DNA of 64,000 nt from Rhizobium sophorae (GTDB lineage: Bacteria; Pseudomonadota; Alphaproteobacteria; Rhizobiales; Rhizobiaceae). This document shows, piece by piece, positions 1 through 8,952 of the stretch (position 1 is its first letter; the number at the start of each line of letters is the position of its first letter). Where the stretch lies: NCBI RefSeq assembly GCF_013087515.1, contig NZ_JABFCN010000062.1, positions 27,776-91,775 of the forward strand, given 5' to 3'. Under the pieces are notes generated by a model. It saw only the letters and a list, made by a program, of their open reading frames with translations, had not been told where the DNA came from and searched no databases. Position numbers and translations under genes: made by a program.

Positions 1-239
1 ATGTTGGTGATGTCATGTACGGCAATATTGAATCCCGAAAGAGGTTGGATTTCACCGTCATCGGACCCGCCGTGAACATCGCTTCGAGGCTGGAGAAGCT
101 TACTAAGACCATCAAGAAGACGGTTCTGCTGTCCGCTGATTTCGTTGAGGCCGTGGGGAAGGACGCGCGGATGGAGGGGCTGGGATCATTTGAGCTTCGA
201 GGTGTAACGAAGCCCATCGAGGTCTTCACGTTCGGCTGA
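1..239 (+). CDS. Class III adenylate/guanylate cyclase, C-terminal fragment
   Basis: Only the last ~78 residues lie in the window; the frame is open from base 3 and ends in TGA at 237-239. The visible part reads VGDVMYGNI, then a D-x-T-x-x-G-x-x-V-N-x-A-S-R-L-E stretch, which is the conserved end of the class III nucleotidyl cyclase catalytic domain (metal/ribose-binding segment followed by the N-x-x-x-R transition-state motif). The protein ends shortly after a conserved tail (ELRGVTKPIEVF). It would make cAMP or cGMP. The sensor portion and the first metal-binding Asp lie upstream of the window. Substrate preference cannot be judged from this piece. Confidence 0.85.
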   Translation, partial: VGDVMYGNIESRKRLDFTVIGPAVNIASRLEKLTKTIKKTVLLSADFVEAVGKDARMEGLGSFELRGVTKPIEVFTFG

Positions 240-505
240 TGGACTTCGGAACTCCAGGTTCGTAACCGGTGTTCCGTCCCACGTTGCCCCTCTCCGTTAA
301 GATTGTCCGAGATCAGGGAAACCACCTATCTAGGTTTATTGACGCTAGCTGAGAAGGCATTTGATTGCTGACCTGCTAGGTTGCCTTTGCGAAGTCCCGG
401 AAACAATTATTTGGAACAGCTAGTGGCTTAGCGGCGAGCAAGGAAGCCTTGAAACACCAGCGGTAACAGCGGAATGTATGCGAATTGGCTTGGAGCGGGG
501 ATTGG

Positions 506-1756
506 ATGAATTTGAAAGCAGCGTCAGTAATTGCCGTTACCATAGGATCAGCAATCGCGGCATTTGGGGCTGTCGATGGGGTCATCGCTGCTCCTGAACA
601 GATTGGCTGCTACGGCGACAATTGGGGTCCCACTCTCGCCATGCTTGAGCCGACGCCCGCCGGTCCGATGAAGTTGAAGACCTTGCGGTGCACGCCGATC
701 CCCGAAGGTTGGCCGAGGATGGTCCCGCCTGCGCTGTCGCCAGACGGCGAGCTTGTTTACGCGTTCGGTTCCTGGAAAGGTTTGTGGCTCGGTGATGTGA
801 CGCGTGGTGGTCGCGCTCATACGGTGAATGAAAAACTTCCTGGAGACCTCTTCACACTGACGGCTCCCTTTACATGGCTGGATGACTCCTCGTCAGTTAT
901 CGGCGTGAAGCGTGAGACGACCGTGGCAGGCAGCGTCACGTATAGTTCTCTGCGGCCATATCTCTTTCGCGTGGATGGCTCACAGGCGAAGCTGCCCGAA
1001 CTCACTCATCCAGGTGGCGCACTCGATGAGCTTTACTGGATCGATGGTTCGGGGTTAGCACTCGCGGGCTTTGGGATGTACGAGCGTGACGACGAAAAGG
1101 AAGAAGAGCATAAGCAAACGCTTGCCTTCGTTGACGCTAATACGGGAGCGATTTTACAAGCCGTGGAAAAGGCAAACGTGCCAGGGCTAGCCGATCAAAG
1201 AAGCCTGGAAGCTGTTAAATCCAAGATCGACCCATCCGGGAGGGCACACGTCCTCGTGAAATGGGGACCCAGCAAATGGTTGCTCTGGGTTCAAGGCCAA
1301 TCACCGAAAATCGTTCCTTTGCCGCAGACTGCTCAGTGGTCGCCGTTCGTTCTTTCGAGCGATGCCTCGAGCGTCCTGATGATGGGCAATTTGAGCGCGA
1401 CGGGTTGGGTGTGTGAACTATCAGACCGTTGCCCCCAGCCCATACCACAATCGGGAATGATCGCTGAATTCCGGGACCTCCCAACCGGTCTCGTGAAATG
1501 GACGATTTCTGGCACTGCTTCGTATTTTTCCCGGAGTCTGCATCCGGCCGTCAGCCCAGATGGCCGCTGGGGTTTGATATCGCTCCCGGACGAGCAAGGA
1601 GCCGCACTTGCATTGATTTCGATGACATCTGGTAAAGTGATTCAGAAAGTGCGGCAGCCGGGTTGGGGGCCGATAGGCCTGTCATTCTCCGCTGACAGTA
1701 AGTCCGCATTCGTCACGGGTGGAACGATTGTGGCTACATATGCCGTGGCCGAATAA
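506..1756 (+). CDS. Exported beta-propeller-like protein of unknown function
   Basis: A 416-residue protein. I place the start at ATG 506 (a TTG at 485 is in frame) because MNLKAASVIAV begins a classic signal peptide ending near AIAAFGAVDGVIAA, with a purine-rich AGCGGGG upstream. The mature part has repeated S-P-D-G and S-x-D-x-x-x-A motifs (SPDGELVYAF, SPDGRWGLIS, SADSKSAFVT), as in WD40/TolB-like beta-propellers. No catalytic motif is visible. It is probably periplasmic. It stands alone between the cyclase and the reductase, both on the same strand but more than 200 bp away. Function unknown. Confidence 0.7.
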   Translation: MNLKAASVIAVTIGSAIAAFGAVDGVIAAPEQIGCYGDNWGPTLAMLEPTPAGPMKLKTLRCTPIPEGWPRMVPPALSPDGELVYAFGSWKGLWLGDVTRGGRAHTVNEKLPGDLFTLTAPFTWLDDSSSVIGVKRETTVAGSVTYSSLRPYLFRVDGSQAKLPELTHPGGALDELYWIDGSGLALAGFGMYERDDEKEEEHKQTLAFVDANTGAILQAVEKANVPGLADQRSLEAVKSKIDPSGRAHVLVKWGPSKWLLWVQGQSPKIVPLPQTAQWSPFVLSSDASSVLMMGNLSATGWVCELSDRCPQPIPQSGMIAEFRDLPTGLVKWTISGTASYFSRSLHPAVSPDGRWGLISLPDEQGAALALISMTSGKVIQKVRQPGWGPIGLSFSADSKSAFVTGGTIVATYAVAE

Positions 1757-1997
1757 GTGCCGTTTTCATCACCATAAAGCGAGAGTCGCGTGCTGGTTGA
1801 AAGTCGACCTCTCCGCCAGGTATTGCTGCGGTGGTGTTTTCTGACGCTAATGAATTCGTCGCTGATCTTTGACCTAAGTAAGGTTTCAGCACCGCAGCGC
1901 CAGCGCAAAATCTGGCGGGCCTGTAACTCAATTCTGAGGTCTTGCCTTCTGGCGACATGATGCAATCTATCGGTCGGTAATCGAGTTCACGAGGGAA

Positions 1998-3029
1998 ATG
2001 CCCATGACCACTGCACGACAGATCGTCCTCGCCAGCCGACCTTCAGGGTCCCCAACCTCGAAGAACTTCCGGCTTGAAGACCGCGAGTTGCCCGAAGTGC
2101 AGGAAGGCGAAGTGGCACTTCGCGTGCTCTACCTCTCTTTAGATCCTTACATGCGCGGCCGCATGAGCGACGCGAAATCGTATGCCGCGCCAGTGGCGAT
2201 CGACGGCGTCATGGAGGGAGAGACGGTGTGCGAAGTGACTCGCTCCAGACACCAGGACTTCAAACCTGGTGAAATCGTCCGTGCTCGGACTGGATGGTGC
2301 ACGGACGCCGTTCTAAACGGGGAGTCCATACAGCATGTCGATACCCACGGAGCACCAGTGACCACGGCCATCGGTGTGCTCGGAATGCCGGGGTTCACGG
2401 CTTATAGCGGCATGAAAGTGATTGGGCAGCCCAAAAAGGGCGAGACGGTTGTTGTCGCCGCGGCCTCAGGGCCGGTAGGATCCTTGGTGGGGCAAATCGC
2501 GAAGTTAGCAGGTGCAAGGGCCGTCGGCATCGCGGGCGGCCAGGAGAAGTGTGCCTATGTGAGAAACGAGCTCGGCTTCGATGCAGTTGTCGATCATCGA
2601 TCTAAGGGTTTTGCGTCCGATCTCGCAAACGCATGCCCAGACGGTATTGACGTCTATTTCGAAAACGTTGGAGGTCCGGTGTGGGACGCCGTTCTGCCGC
2701 TGATGAACCTTTATGGACGTGTCCCCGTTTGCGGGTTGATCGCTAACTACAACGGTGCGAGCTCATCAGACCATGACAAGCTGCCTGCCACGATGTCCGC
2801 CGTGCTGAGACGAAGCCTGCTGATGCGAGGCTTCATCAACACCGAGTTCGTCAAGGAACACTATACCGCCTTCCGGCAGGAAATCGGACCGCTTGTTGCG
2901 TCAGGGAAGATCAAGTACCGCGAAGATATCGTTGACGGCTTGGAGAACGCGCCCGATGCATTCATCGGGATGCTTTCGGGCAAAAACTTTGGGAAGCTTC
3001 TCGTTCGAGTCTCTTCTGGCTCGCGATAA
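1998..3029 (+). CDS. NADPH-dependent medium-chain oxidoreductase (CurA/YncB-like)
   Basis: A 343-residue member of the medium-chain dehydrogenase/reductase superfamily in the zinc-free alkenal/curcumin/leukotriene reductase branch. The N-terminal GroES-like half has S-L-D-P-Y-M-R-G-R-M, typical of the family. The Rossmann half has A-A-S-G-P-V-G-S-L-V-G-Q-I-A-K in place of the usual GxGxxG. YFENVGGPVWDAVLPLMN is the family signature near the active site. It should reduce the C=C bond of enones or enals with NADPH in the cytoplasm. Start ATG 1998 follows GAGGGAA; ATG 2004 is an alternative. Appears monocistronic. Confidence 0.88.
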   Translation: MPMTTARQIVLASRPSGSPTSKNFRLEDRELPEVQEGEVALRVLYLSLDPYMRGRMSDAKSYAAPVAIDGVMEGETVCEVTRSRHQDFKPGEIVRARTGWCTDAVLNGESIQHVDTHGAPVTTAIGVLGMPGFTAYSGMKVIGQPKKGETVVVAAASGPVGSLVGQIAKLAGARAVGIAGGQEKCAYVRNELGFDAVVDHRSKGFASDLANACPDGIDVYFENVGGPVWDAVLPLMNLYGRVPVCGLIANYNGASSSDHDKLPATMSAVLRRSLLMRGFINTEFVKEHYTAFRQEIGPLVASGKIKYREDIVDGLENAPDAFIGMLSGKNFGKLLVRVSSGSR

Positions 3030-3059
3030 CCTATCTACATCCTAACATTGCGGTGCCTC

Positions 3060-3794
3060 TCAGCCGAAACCTTCGCCTGTTCCGATAAAGGTAACATCAA
3101 TCGTGTTTGCGAAAGTCTTTGTACGCGAGCCATCCGCGCCTACTGAAAATAGGACGAGGGTAAACTTGCCGCTTCCTTCAATTTTGTCGGAAACGCTGAA
3201 GGCCCACTGAACCGTATTGTCGTTCTGTTCACCCTGGCCAAAATTGAAGCACGGTGCGGTGTCAGAAGTTGCGATAAGATCCTGCCGAAGCTTGTCGAGC
3301 GCGTCCGCGATTGGCGTTCCGCGAAACTCCGGGGGCGCCGGTGGTGGGTTAATGATGCGCTGTTTCTTCGAGCTTTCGTCTTCGATCTCGGCATCGGCTG
3401 CCGCTGTTAACGGGAAAATTGAAAGCTTCGTGGTGATCGTATCGTTCAACACCCTAGATACGCCGACACTGCCGTCCAATGTTGCAAGGTTTACTGGGAC
3501 CTGCAGTCCACCACTTCCGGACGTTGTTTGATCGACTTTAGCAGTGACCGTTATCGCTACTTTCGATACGATGAAATCCACCGCGCCAGCGCAAACTTTC
3601 CCGCTTCCCACTGCTGATTTGTCATTTTGGTGTCGGTATATATAGGTCCCAATGTCATGTTTTATCTGCCGCACAAGGCTCTCGAATGCGACAGTCCGGC
3701 TTACATCTGCGGTGTTTGCACCTAGCCCGCAGCTCGACAACAATCCGGCGGGCACCGCTAACAGCACCCCCCTGCGGTTGATGAGAAGGTCCAT
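3060..3794 (-). CDS. Putative lipoprotein of unknown function
   Basis: A 244-residue protein. It begins with a short positive N-region and hydrophobic stretch ending in the lipobox L-L-S-S-C (residues ~18-22), so Cys22 would be lipidated and the protein anchored in the inner or outer membrane. The rest has no motif I recognise; it is rich in V, T and D, and contains a Pro-rich stretch NPPPAPPEFRGT near residue 150 that may be a linker between two beta-rich domains. A GGGGA ribosome-binding site precedes ATG 3794. It is convergent with the upstream reductase gene and separate from acuI-like 3875-4861. Confidence 0.65.
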   Translation of the reverse strand: MDLLINRRGVLLAVPAGLLSSCGLGANTADVSRTVAFESLVRQIKHDIGTYIYRHQNDKSAVGSGKVCAGAVDFIVSKVAITVTAKVDQTTSGSGGLQVPVNLATLDGSVGVSRVLNDTITTKLSIFPLTAAADAEIEDESSKKQRIINPPPAPPEFRGTPIADALDKLRQDLIATSDTAPCFNFGQGEQNDNTVQWAFSVSDKIEGSGKFTLVLFSVGADGSRTKTFANTIDVTFIGTGEGFG

Positions 3795-3874
3795 GAAAAC
3801 GTCCCCCGACGAAGTTCAGTGAATTTCAACCCGAGGGCGAGTATGGTCACAACCTGGTGCACCTGTCGAGTCTC

Positions 3875-4861
3875 TCAGCGGTTCACGTCGACTAGCGTAC
3901 GGCCGCGAACCTTGCCTTGAAGCATGTTTTCGGCAACGCCCCTGACTTCATCAAGCCCGACCTCGCTCACCATGGAGCCGAGTTTCCTAAGATCCAGATC
4001 GGTCGCCAAGCGTTTCCACGCTACCTCACGTAGAGACTGTGGCGCATTGACGGAATCGATCCCACAAAGAGTGATACCCCGCAAAATAAAGGGCAATATC
4101 GAAGCTGGAAGCTCCATTCCGCCTACAAAGCCGCAGGTTGTCACGGCACCGCGGTACCTGGTCTGGCTCAAGATATTTACAAGGGTCTTGCCACCGACCG
4201 CATCGACAGCGCCCGCCCAACGATCGGCCCCCAGTGGCGGACCGTCCTCCGAGAGCAGGGCTCGATCCATAACTTCGGAAGCACCGAGCGACTTCAGGTA
4301 GTCAGCCTCAACGGACTTGCCACTCGAAGCAGTCACCCGATAGCCCAACTCGGCCAGGATGGCGATCGAAACAGAACCGACGCCACCGGACGCGCCAGTC
4401 ACAAGGATGTCTCCACGCTCGGGATTGATCCCGCTATGTTCGAGCACAAGTACGCTCAACATGGCCGTAAAGCCTGCGGTTCCGATTGCCATGGCATCGC
4501 GCGTGCTGATCGACCCTGGCAGTTTTACCAGCCAATCGCCCTTGACGCTTGCTTGCTGCGCATAGCCTCCGTGATGATCTTGGCTGAGCCCCCATCCAGT
4601 CGCGACAACCTTGTCCCCAACTTTGAAACGGCCGTCGCGCGAGCTTGCGACAGTGCCAGCAAAATCGATGCCCGGGACTAGTGGAAAGGACTTGATGATC
4701 CGAGGGGTCAGGATAGCGACCGCGTCCTTGTAGTTCACATTCGACCACTCAACCGCAACCTTCACGTCCCCATCGTTAAGTATCCGATCATCCAAGACTT
4801 CGACCGAGGTCGTGACGGCGCCGTCGGTAGCACGATTAGCAAGGATAGCCCGAAATGTCAT
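3875..4861 (-). CDS. acuI: MDR-family oxidoreductase, acrylyl-CoA reductase AcuI/YhdH-like
   Basis: A 328-residue zinc-independent medium-chain reductase. The family features are NVNYKDAVAI near residue 42, VPGIDFAGTV at ~65, VTGASGGVGSVS for nucleotide binding at ~150, and VDAVGGKTLVN at ~220. The AcuI/YhdH family reduces acrylyl-CoA to propionyl-CoA with NADPH and protects against toxic acryloyl derivatives. I chose ATG 4861 rather than upstream in-frame starts because AAAGGAACG precedes it and MTFRAI is where family members begin. It is divergent from the HxlR regulator at 4981, so that regulator probably controls it in response to an electrophile. Confidence 0.88.
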   Translation of the reverse strand: MTFRAILANRATDGAVTTSVEVLDDRILNDGDVKVAVEWSNVNYKDAVAILTPRIIKSFPLVPGIDFAGTVASSRDGRFKVGDKVVATGWGLSQDHHGGYAQQASVKGDWLVKLPGSISTRDAMAIGTAGFTAMLSVLVLEHSGINPERGDILVTGASGGVGSVSIAILAELGYRVTASSGKSVEADYLKSLGASEVMDRALLSEDGPPLGADRWAGAVDAVGGKTLVNILSQTRYRGAVTTCGFVGGMELPASILPFILRGITLCGIDSVNAPQSLREVAWKRLATDLDLRKLGSMVSEVGLDEVRGVAENMLQGKVRGRTLVDVNR

Positions 4862-4942
4862 GGTACGTTCCTTTCGATTGATAATTGCCATGACTTTTAG
4901 GGGCTTGCGGCGATCATTGAAAGAACCCACAATTATAGCTCA

Positions 4943-4964
4943 TACTACCATTTTTGTAAGTATC
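4943..4964. promoter_or_regulatory. Imperfect inverted repeat between acuI-like gene and hxlR; candidate operator
   Basis: Arms ATACTACC and GTAAGTAT around a 6-bp AT-rich spacer, lying between the divergent starts at 4861 and 4981. HxlR/MarR-type redox regulators often bind GTAAGTA-type palindromes next to their own gene. The left arm matches the complement of the right arm in its first five bases only, so this is tentative. Confidence 0.4.
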
Positions 4965-4980
4965 GCCCACGGAGGATCTT

Positions 4981-5346
4981 GTGAGACCTAAACGCCTAAA
5001 TCCGAAGAGCGACTGTGCGGTCGAGTTGACGCTGTCTGTCATCGGCGGTGTATGGAAGCCTCTGATCCTCTTCAATCTTCTGATGGGAAAGAAGCGGTTT
5101 ATGGAACTCACGAGGCTCATCCCGAGCGCGACTCAACGCATGCTCACACTTCAACTGCGTGAGCTTGAAGAGGATGGATTGGTGACACGCCACGTTTTCC
5201 CGGTTGTTCCCCCGCGCGTAGAGTACGAGGTGACCGATTTGGCGCGAACTCTAGCGCCCGTAATGTTGAGCCTGCGGGACTGGGGTGAGCGTTACCGGCT
5301 TGAGCAGCAAAAGCTGCCCCCGCTCGAACCTCACTGTCAGGCCTGA
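4981..5346 (+). CDS. HxlR-family transcriptional regulator
   Basis: A 121-residue winged-helix protein with the HxlR signature in order: C-A-V-E-L-T-L-S-V-I-G-G-V-W-K near residue 13 (the Cys at 13 is the position that senses quinones, aldehydes or oxidants in characterised members), RFMELTRLIPSATQRMLTLQLRELEEDGLV as recognition region, and VVPPRVEYEVT as the wing. GTG 4981 is used, preceded by GGAGG at 4972-4976. It diverges from the AcuI-like reductase and is the likely repressor of it. Effector inferred, not shown. Confidence 0.92.
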   Translation: MRPKRLNPKSDCAVELTLSVIGGVWKPLILFNLLMGKKRFMELTRLIPSATQRMLTLQLRELEEDGLVTRHVFPVVPPRVEYEVTDLARTLAPVMLSLRDWGERYRLEQQKLPPLEPHCQA

Positions 5347-5370
5347 AAACAGGTTTCCAGATCAGCATTC

Positions 5371-5742
5371 TTATAACAGCAGCGCGGATTCCACATGGGC
5401 TAGGAGAGCCTTCACGTCGACGGGCTTGCCGAGGAATGCAAATGCTCCGCCTTCCATCGCCTGGGCTTTAGTACGTCCGTCAAGATACGATGTGACGAAA
5501 ATGATCGGCGGCCGCTTTTGATCCGTGCTCAGGATTTTTTGCAAATCCAGGCCGCTCAAGCCGCCGGGCATGTCGACATCTAGGAGCATACAATCAACAT
5601 TCTCGCGATCAGGCGCCGCAAGATAGTCTTCGGCTGACGAAAATAAACGGCTCTCGTATCCACAGGACACCATGAGGTCGTCGAGTGCCTCGCGGATGGC
5701 AAGATCGTCGTCAACGACTGCGATAGTCTTGGAAATGGGCAA
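5371..5742 (-). CDS. Single-domain response regulator (CheY/FixJ-receiver type)
   Basis: A 123-residue stand-alone receiver domain with an acidic pocket at D11-D13, the phosphorylated Asp at ~55 in C-M-L-L-D-V-D-M-P-G, the switch T at ~85 (FVTSY) and the conserved Lys in F-L-G-K-P-V at ~106. There is no output domain. It is 79 bp downstream of the FixJ-type regulator and in the same direction, so it may compete for phosphoryl groups as a phosphate sink or relay. A similar stand-alone receiver accompanies the second kinase module at 19243-19602. Confidence 0.9.
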   Translation of the reverse strand: MPISKTIAVVDDDLAIREALDDLMVSCGYESRLFSSAEDYLAAPDRENVDCMLLDVDMPGGLSGLDLQKILSTDQKRPPIIFVTSYLDGRTKAQAMEGGAFAFLGKPVDVKALLAHVESALLL

Positions 5743-5821
5743 TTTCGGAAGCCTGAATGTGAAAGTTGGACACGAATTGAGTTATGCGCTCTCGCCGAGC
5801 GCTTCGATACCACACCTGGGT

Positions 5822-6451
5822 CTAGGTTCCGGTGATTTGGTGCATCTTTTTGAGGAGATCTGCGAGCGTTCGGACCTGCATCTTCCTCATAACGCTACCG
5901 CGATGCAGTTTCACCGTCACCTCACTGATGCCCAGCTGGTATGCGATTTGTTTGTTCATCAATCCCTTGTTCACTGCTGTTAAAACCTCGCGTTCTCGCG
6001 GTGTCAGACTTTCCAACAGCCGCCGGACATCCTGGGTGGCGGCGACGGCTTCTCGAGCCGCCGCATCCCTCGCCAATGCGACGGTCACCGCGTCAAGGAC
6101 GTCCTGGTCGCGGAATGGCTTGGTGAGAAAGTCTACTGCTCCGTCCTTCATTGCCTGGATGCCCATCGGAATATCGCCGTACCCGGTGAGGAAAATCACG
6201 GGTAGCTTGCTACCAATGCGATTGAGTTCGCGATAAAAATCCAGCCCGCTCACCCCAGGAAGTCGGACATCAAGCAGGATGCAGCCAGGCGCTGCGATGT
6301 CTGCCCCCTCAAGGAATTCCTTAGAAGATCCAAAGCTTCGGGCAGGGATGCCGACGGATAGAAACAGATCGCTCAAAGATTCACGTATCGAGTGGTCGTC
6401 ATCCAACAAATAGACCGTCGGTGCGACCGGCTCATGCGTATTGCGGTTCAT
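5822..6451 (-). CDS. FixJ-family response regulator (receiver + LuxR-type HTH)
   Basis: A 209-residue two-domain regulator. Receiver: acidic pocket D17-D19, phosphorylation site D61 (C-I-L-L-D-V-R-L-P-G), GYGDIPMGIQAMKDGAVDFLTKPF. Output: LTPREREVLTAVNKGLMNKQIAYQLGIS (split here in the NarL/LuxR HTH, residues ~145-205). The GYGDIPM/AMKxGAVDFLTKPF pattern is the FixJ/TodT/StyR class. It overlaps the kinase gene by 20 bp, so the two are cotranslated and form a pair. The C-terminal MRKM...ADLLKKM is also seen in the paralogue at 20249-20911. Confidence 0.93.
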   Translation of the reverse strand: MNRNTHEPVAPTVYLLDDDHSIRESLSDLFLSVGIPARSFGSSKEFLEGADIAAPGCILLDVRLPGVSGLDFYRELNRIGSKLPVIFLTGYGDIPMGIQAMKDGAVDFLTKPFRDQDVLDAVTVALARDAAAREAVAATQDVRRLLESLTPREREVLTAVNKGLMNKQIAYQLGISEVTVKLHRGSVMRKMQVRTLADLLKKMHQITGT

Positions 6452-8084
6452 GCTTTTTAGCTCCGACCAGTGGAAGAGAAAGTTCGAACACCGCGCCGCC
6501 CGAAGCGTTGTTTCGAGCGGTCAATCTTCCGCCTATCGCCTCTACGAAGCTCTTACAGACAGACAAGCCAATTCCCATCCCCGTCTCTTTGGTGGTGAAG
6601 AAAGGTGCGAAGAGCTTATCAACGGCGTCTTCCGCGATGCCGGGACCATTGTCGGCAACTGAGATCACGACCTGATCGCCATCCCCGGGGCGGACCTCGA
6701 TATTCACCTGCGGGTTCGCCTGCTGGGAGTTGGCAAGAGCCTGGATTGCATTCGTTACGAGGTTGATCAGAACCTGCTGGAGCTCGATCCGCATGGCGAT
6801 GACCTGCGGGACGGACTTGGAAGAGATGATCTTGTGCTTCACCCGATGTCCGTCAAACTCTGCTTCCATGATCGCGCACGTCTCTTCGACTAGATGCACG
6901 AGGTCCACGCTCGTTGGTTCGCTCTGTGTCTGTTCGATCCTGCTCCGTGTTTGCTTGATGATCTCGCTTGCTCGCTCGCCATCTCGAACAATCCGGTCCG
7001 TTGCCCGCTTAGCGGCTGCAAGATCGGGTGGATCGCGGTCCAGCCATCTGACCAGCGTTTGTGCACTCACAATGATCGCGCCAAGCGGCTGGTTAAGCTC
7101 GTGGGCCAACGATGTCGAGAGAGCGCCGATCGCGGCTGTTCTCGACGATGCCGCAAGTTCTGCTCGCGCATCCTGCAACGCCTTTTGAGCAAGCTCACGC
7201 TGTGTGATGTCTACCATGCCCGTGACCACGCGGTTGAACGCGGTGGCATCCTCCGGAAAGCTGACCGTTAGAAGAACAAGCTTCTTTTCGCCATCGTCAC
7301 CGACCACAGTCACGCTGTCGGAAAATGAGCGGCGCCCCTGGAACATTGCTTCCAGCAGGTCAAGAAAGGTTTCATCGCCGGGCGGCAGGATCCGTCGCAG
7401 CGATCCCGGCGTTTGATCAATTGCATTTCGACCCAATAGTTCGACCGCCGCCTCGTTCGCCGCCACGGTACGAACCGCGGCGACGCATCTATCGACGATT
7501 TCTGGCTGTTGTCGCGCATATTCTCGAATGTCGTCGACCCCCTGAGCCTTCAGCGAGAGCAAAATCTCTCGAACAGAGGAGTAGTCGCGTTCCCAGAGTG
7601 CAACTTTCGTGCGGTCAAAGATAGCTCGATATCTACTCTCGCTCTCGCGAAGTGCGGCGTTAGTGGCGATTAGCTCGGACCGTGACGCTTCATTTCGCAT
7701 CAGCAGAGACGTCGTGATGACTAGTGCGGCCAGAGCGACGCTGAGCCGAAGCAACGATTGCAGGTCGATAAGCGCGTCGCTGTGAGCGTAGACGTAGGAC
7801 GCGGCAGCAAGCACGACCGCCACCACGCACCCGGTCACATGGCCACGGGCAGTTAGGATATCCCCAAGTAGAAGGAGAGCGATTACATAGAGGACCGCGA
7901 TTGCGCCTTCAATCTTGGTGAATGTGTCGATGTAAAAGATGGTCCCAGCAAGAACCAGCGCCACAGCAGCAAGGACGGTGCCGTACCCGTTGTCCGTTCG
8001 ACCATTGAAAAAGTGTGTTGATGTCATCCCGATCGCAAAGCCCCCAATCCGCAAGAATCGTACCACTCTCAACGGCGATGTCAC
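6432..8084 (-). CDS. Membrane sensor histidine kinase with PAS domain
   Basis: A 550-residue kinase. Residues ~36-130 contain about four membrane segments with almost no periplasmic loops (MASE-like). A PAS region follows (~150-295, ending GMVDITQRE). HisKA has His328 in STSLAHELNQP, and the HATPase shows the N box (NLVTNAIQAL), ADNGPGIAED, FAPFFTTK and GMGIGLSV. The PAS-to-HATPase part closely resembles that of the transporter-kinase at 21123-23669. GTG 8084 has a poor ribosome-binding site; ATG 8027 is possible, since the first membrane segment starts after it. The pair partner is the overlapping FixJ-like gene. The signal is unknown; the kinase belongs to the FixL/DctB-like NtrB-type group by its H box. 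Confidence 0.92.
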   Translation of the reverse strand: MTSPLRVVRFLRIGGFAIGMTSTHFFNGRTDNGYGTVLAAVALVLAGTIFYIDTFTKIEGAIAVLYVIALLLLGDILTARGHVTGCVVAVVLAAASYVYAHSDALIDLQSLLRLSVALAALVITTSLLMRNEASRSELIATNAALRESESRYRAIFDRTKVALWERDYSSVREILLSLKAQGVDDIREYARQQPEIVDRCVAAVRTVAANEAAVELLGRNAIDQTPGSLRRILPPGDETFLDLLEAMFQGRRSFSDSVTVVGDDGEKKLVLLTVSFPEDATAFNRVVTGMVDITQRELAQKALQDARAELAASSRTAAIGALSTSLAHELNQPLGAIIVSAQTLVRWLDRDPPDLAAAKRATDRIVRDGERASEIIKQTRSRIEQTQSEPTSVDLVHLVEETCAIMEAEFDGHRVKHKIISSKSVPQVIAMRIELQQVLINLVTNAIQALANSQQANPQVNIEVRPGDGDQVVISVADNGPGIAEDAVDKLFAPFFTTKETGMGIGLSVCKSFVEAIGGRLTARNNASGGAVFELSLPLVGAKKHEPQYA

Positions 8085-8313
8085 CTGTACTGTGGTCTAA
8101 GGTAACGTTTCTACGATTGTCGGGATCGATGGATCCGTAACGGGCCGTCTCTCGAAGTATTGTACGATCCGGCAGTCATCAATCCCGATGTGGTGTTTTC
8201 CGAAGTCTTCAGAGGACCCGAATTCGGAAGTCGGATCGTATTCCATGCGACGAGCGGAAAAACTACCCGCCAACAACGGGTGTGGGTCTATCTCCGGGCT
8301 TGTGTTTACAGGG

Positions 8314-8757
8314 CTACAGCTGAAAGCTGGCACCCCAGCTTTTGACTGGCCAATGGTTTTCGGCTCCGTGCCCGACGTTGAAATAGAAGTTGTTCAGGAG
8401 TTTCTGGCTAAAGAACCACACCATTTCGGTAAATTGCTGCCTTGTGACCTCAAGCCCAAGGTTGAAGGACGGCATGTTTTCTGACTTGAACATAAACCCA
8501 GCTTCGACGCGCTGCGGCGTTAGCGGAGTGCGTACCCAGAACGAAACGACCGCAGGCCACCGCATTTTTGTGCGAGGCGAGATCACGACCGCGCCCACTA
8601 TGAGGTATGTAAATTCGACTGACATCTCCGGAGGTCCAGGTTGGATGTGCTGGCCGATGGAGCCGGATGGGCGTTGGGCGAATTCTCCAGCCCAATCTCC
8701 CACTTCGACCTCCGGCCAAGGAAATTTCGGCAGCTCCTTTTTTGTGCTTTTCGGCAT
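8314..8757 (-). CDS. Hypothetical protein, 147 aa
   Basis: Not recognised. ATG 8757 is chosen because GGAGAGG sits 7 bp upstream. The N-terminus is Lys/Pro-rich (KSTKKELPKFPWPEVEVGDW), followed by a region that reads as alternating beta strands (VEFTYLIVGAVVIS, AVVSFWVRTPL) and an aromatic-rich C-terminus. There is no signal peptide or membrane helix. It lies between the kinase operon and the TrxR-like operon on the same strand but with gaps of ~200 bp each side, so it is probably its own unit. Confidence 0.55.
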   Translation of the reverse strand: MPKSTKKELPKFPWPEVEVGDWAGEFAQRPSGSIGQHIQPGPPEMSVEFTYLIVGAVVISPRTKMRWPAVVSFWVRTPLTPQRVEAGFMFKSENMPSFNLGLEVTRQQFTEMVWFFSQKLLNNFYFNVGHGAENHWPVKSWGASFQL

Positions 8758-8952
8758 CGGGAACCTCTCCGGCAATGAACGTCAGCAGACAAAGGACAAA
8801 GTGCGTCGACTCTTCATGCAGTCAAGAAGACCCCAGGTCCTGCATCCGGATCGACGGGGTATGGCGCCGGTTCATGTCGACGGCTCCAGCCTTTTCTCAG
8901 CCGCGATCGGAGCGGCCTCCTGAGATAAAATGGTCGTCGAGCCACCTGTGTG

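Noticed and set aside
8097..8333. Minus-strand open frame of 78 codons just upstream of the histidine kinase
   Set aside because: No ribosome-binding site, partly overlaps the end of the 147-residue gene, and no recognisable sequence. It may be leader sequence only.
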